A stretch of DNA of 6,243 bases, taken from assembly GCA_029934095.1 (NCBI GenBank), contig JAOZMV010000095.1, forward strand, positions 1 through 6,243, in the 5' to 3' direction. The notes under the pieces were generated by a model. The model did no database searches and was not told the DNA's origin. It was given only the letters and a program-made list of their open reading frames with translations. Below are positions 5,723-6,243 of the stretch, piece by piece (positions within the stretch are counted from its first letter, which is position 1; every line of letters starts with the position of its first letter). The translations under genes were made by a program, and so were the position numbers. This stretch comes from Desulfuromusa sp. (lineage in GTDB: Bacteria > Desulfobacterota > Desulfuromonadia > Desulfuromonadales > Geopsychrobacteraceae).

Positions 5723-6243
5723 TCAATCACCTTCAGCACCTTCATCCTCCTCCTCATCTTCGTCATCAACGACAACTTTTTTCTTACCGAACAAACGAGC
5801 AACGATAATTCCAATCTCGTATAAAACAATGAACGGCAGGGCGATGGACGCTTGAGAAAAAATATCCGGTGGCGTCAATACCGCTCCCATGACGAAAGCC
5901 AGCAGCAGGGCAAATTTACGATTTTTTGACAGCCATTTATGATCAACAATCCCCAGCCGGGCAAGAAAAAAAATGACAATCGGCAGTTCAAAAACCAGCC
6001 CGAAAGCAATCAGCAAACGGGAAGCCATGGTTAAATAGGCTCCCATTGATAACATCGCGTTGATGCCACCGACATTGGTTCCATAATTGATCAGAAAAGA
6101 AAAGATCATTGGAAAGACAAGGGTAAAGCCAAAAAAAGTTCCCGTGCCAAAACAGAGAGAACTGAAAAAAACAAAAGGGATAGCAAGACGTTTTTCATGG
6201 CCATAGAGAGCCGGAGCAATGAAACTCCAAAGCTGCCAGATAA
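5723..6243 (-). CDS. tatC: Twin-arginine translocase subunit TatC, N-terminus outside window
   Basis: The visible 172 residues are the C-terminal two thirds of TatC, the multi-spanning inner-membrane subunit that recognises twin-arginine signal peptides and exports folded proteins. The frame is open to the window edge, and roughly 85 N-terminal residues are missing if the protein has the E. coli length (258). Visible landmarks are [17 protein letters not shown], whose Glu matches the signal-binding Glu103 region of E. coli, FGLVFELP with its conserved Glu, and LTPPDIFSQ before the last membrane pair. Four hydrophobic helices can be seen. The Met at 6109 is internal, not the start. The C-terminus is a highly acidic tail ([17 protein letters not shown]) in the cytoplasm, more acidic than the E. 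coli tail. The gene closes its own transcript at the terminator at 5651-5693; upstream tat genes, if any, lie outside the window. Confidence 0.95.
   Translation of the reverse strand, partial: IWQLWSFIAPALYGHEKRLAIPFVFFSSLCFGTGTFFGFTLVFPMIFSFLINYGTNVGGINAMLSMGAYLTMASRLLIAFGLVFELPIVIFFLARLGIVDHKWLSKNRKFALLLAFVMGAVLTPPDIFSQASIALPFIVLYEIGIIVARLFGKKKVVVDDEDEEEDEGAEGD

Noticed and set aside
5723..6109. TatC as a complete 128-residue protein starting at 6109.
   Set aside because: The frame stays open upstream to the window edge and encodes well-conserved TatC sequence, so that Met is internal.
1..6243. CRISPR array, tRNA, rRNA or a complete insertion sequence.
   Set aside because: No regularly spaced direct repeats, cloverleaf-like or rRNA-like stretches, or transposase motifs were seen.

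Overview
The window comes from a Gram-negative bacterium. All genes lie on the minus strand and nearly all concern the cell envelope. Protein style (NtrC-type regulator, DegP/DegQ-like protease, LapA-like membrane protein, TatC) and moderate base composition suggest a delta-proteobacterial lineage such as Desulfuromonadales. That placement is an inference from sequence style, not a database result.

Layout in the direction of transcription (right to left): (1) the C-terminal two thirds of tatC (5723-6243, cut by the window edge), closed by a strong hairpin terminator (5651-5693); (2) a short gap with a TTGACA -35 candidate, then a 164-bp palindromic MITE-like element (5421-5584) ending 17 bp before the next start codon; (3) a two-gene operon of a membrane histidine kinase (3925-5403) and an NtrC-family sigma-54 activator (2561-3928), joined by an ATGA overlap; (4) a 157-bp gap (2402-2560) with two tandem GC-rich dyads and a near-consensus sigma-54 promoter; (5) a second two-gene operon, a receiver-only response regulator (1979-2401) and an HtrA/Do serine protease (519-1982), again joined by ATGA; (6) a G.U-rich 3' hairpin and a rho-independent terminator; (7) the start of a LapA/DUF1049-like small membrane protein, open at the left edge.

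The main reading is a self-contained envelope-stress circuit. The kinase senses something outside the cytoplasmic membrane and phosphorylates the sigma-54 activator. The activator may bind the dyads about 77 and 95 bp upstream of a predicted start site and switch on the receiver-only protein together with the periplasmic protease. The promoter motif and the dyads are visible in the sequence; the regulatory link is inference. The receiver-only protein could act as a phosphate sink or competitor for the same kinase, giving feedback. The palindromic element in the kinase leader and the variant GAFTDA loop of the activator are further points of interest.
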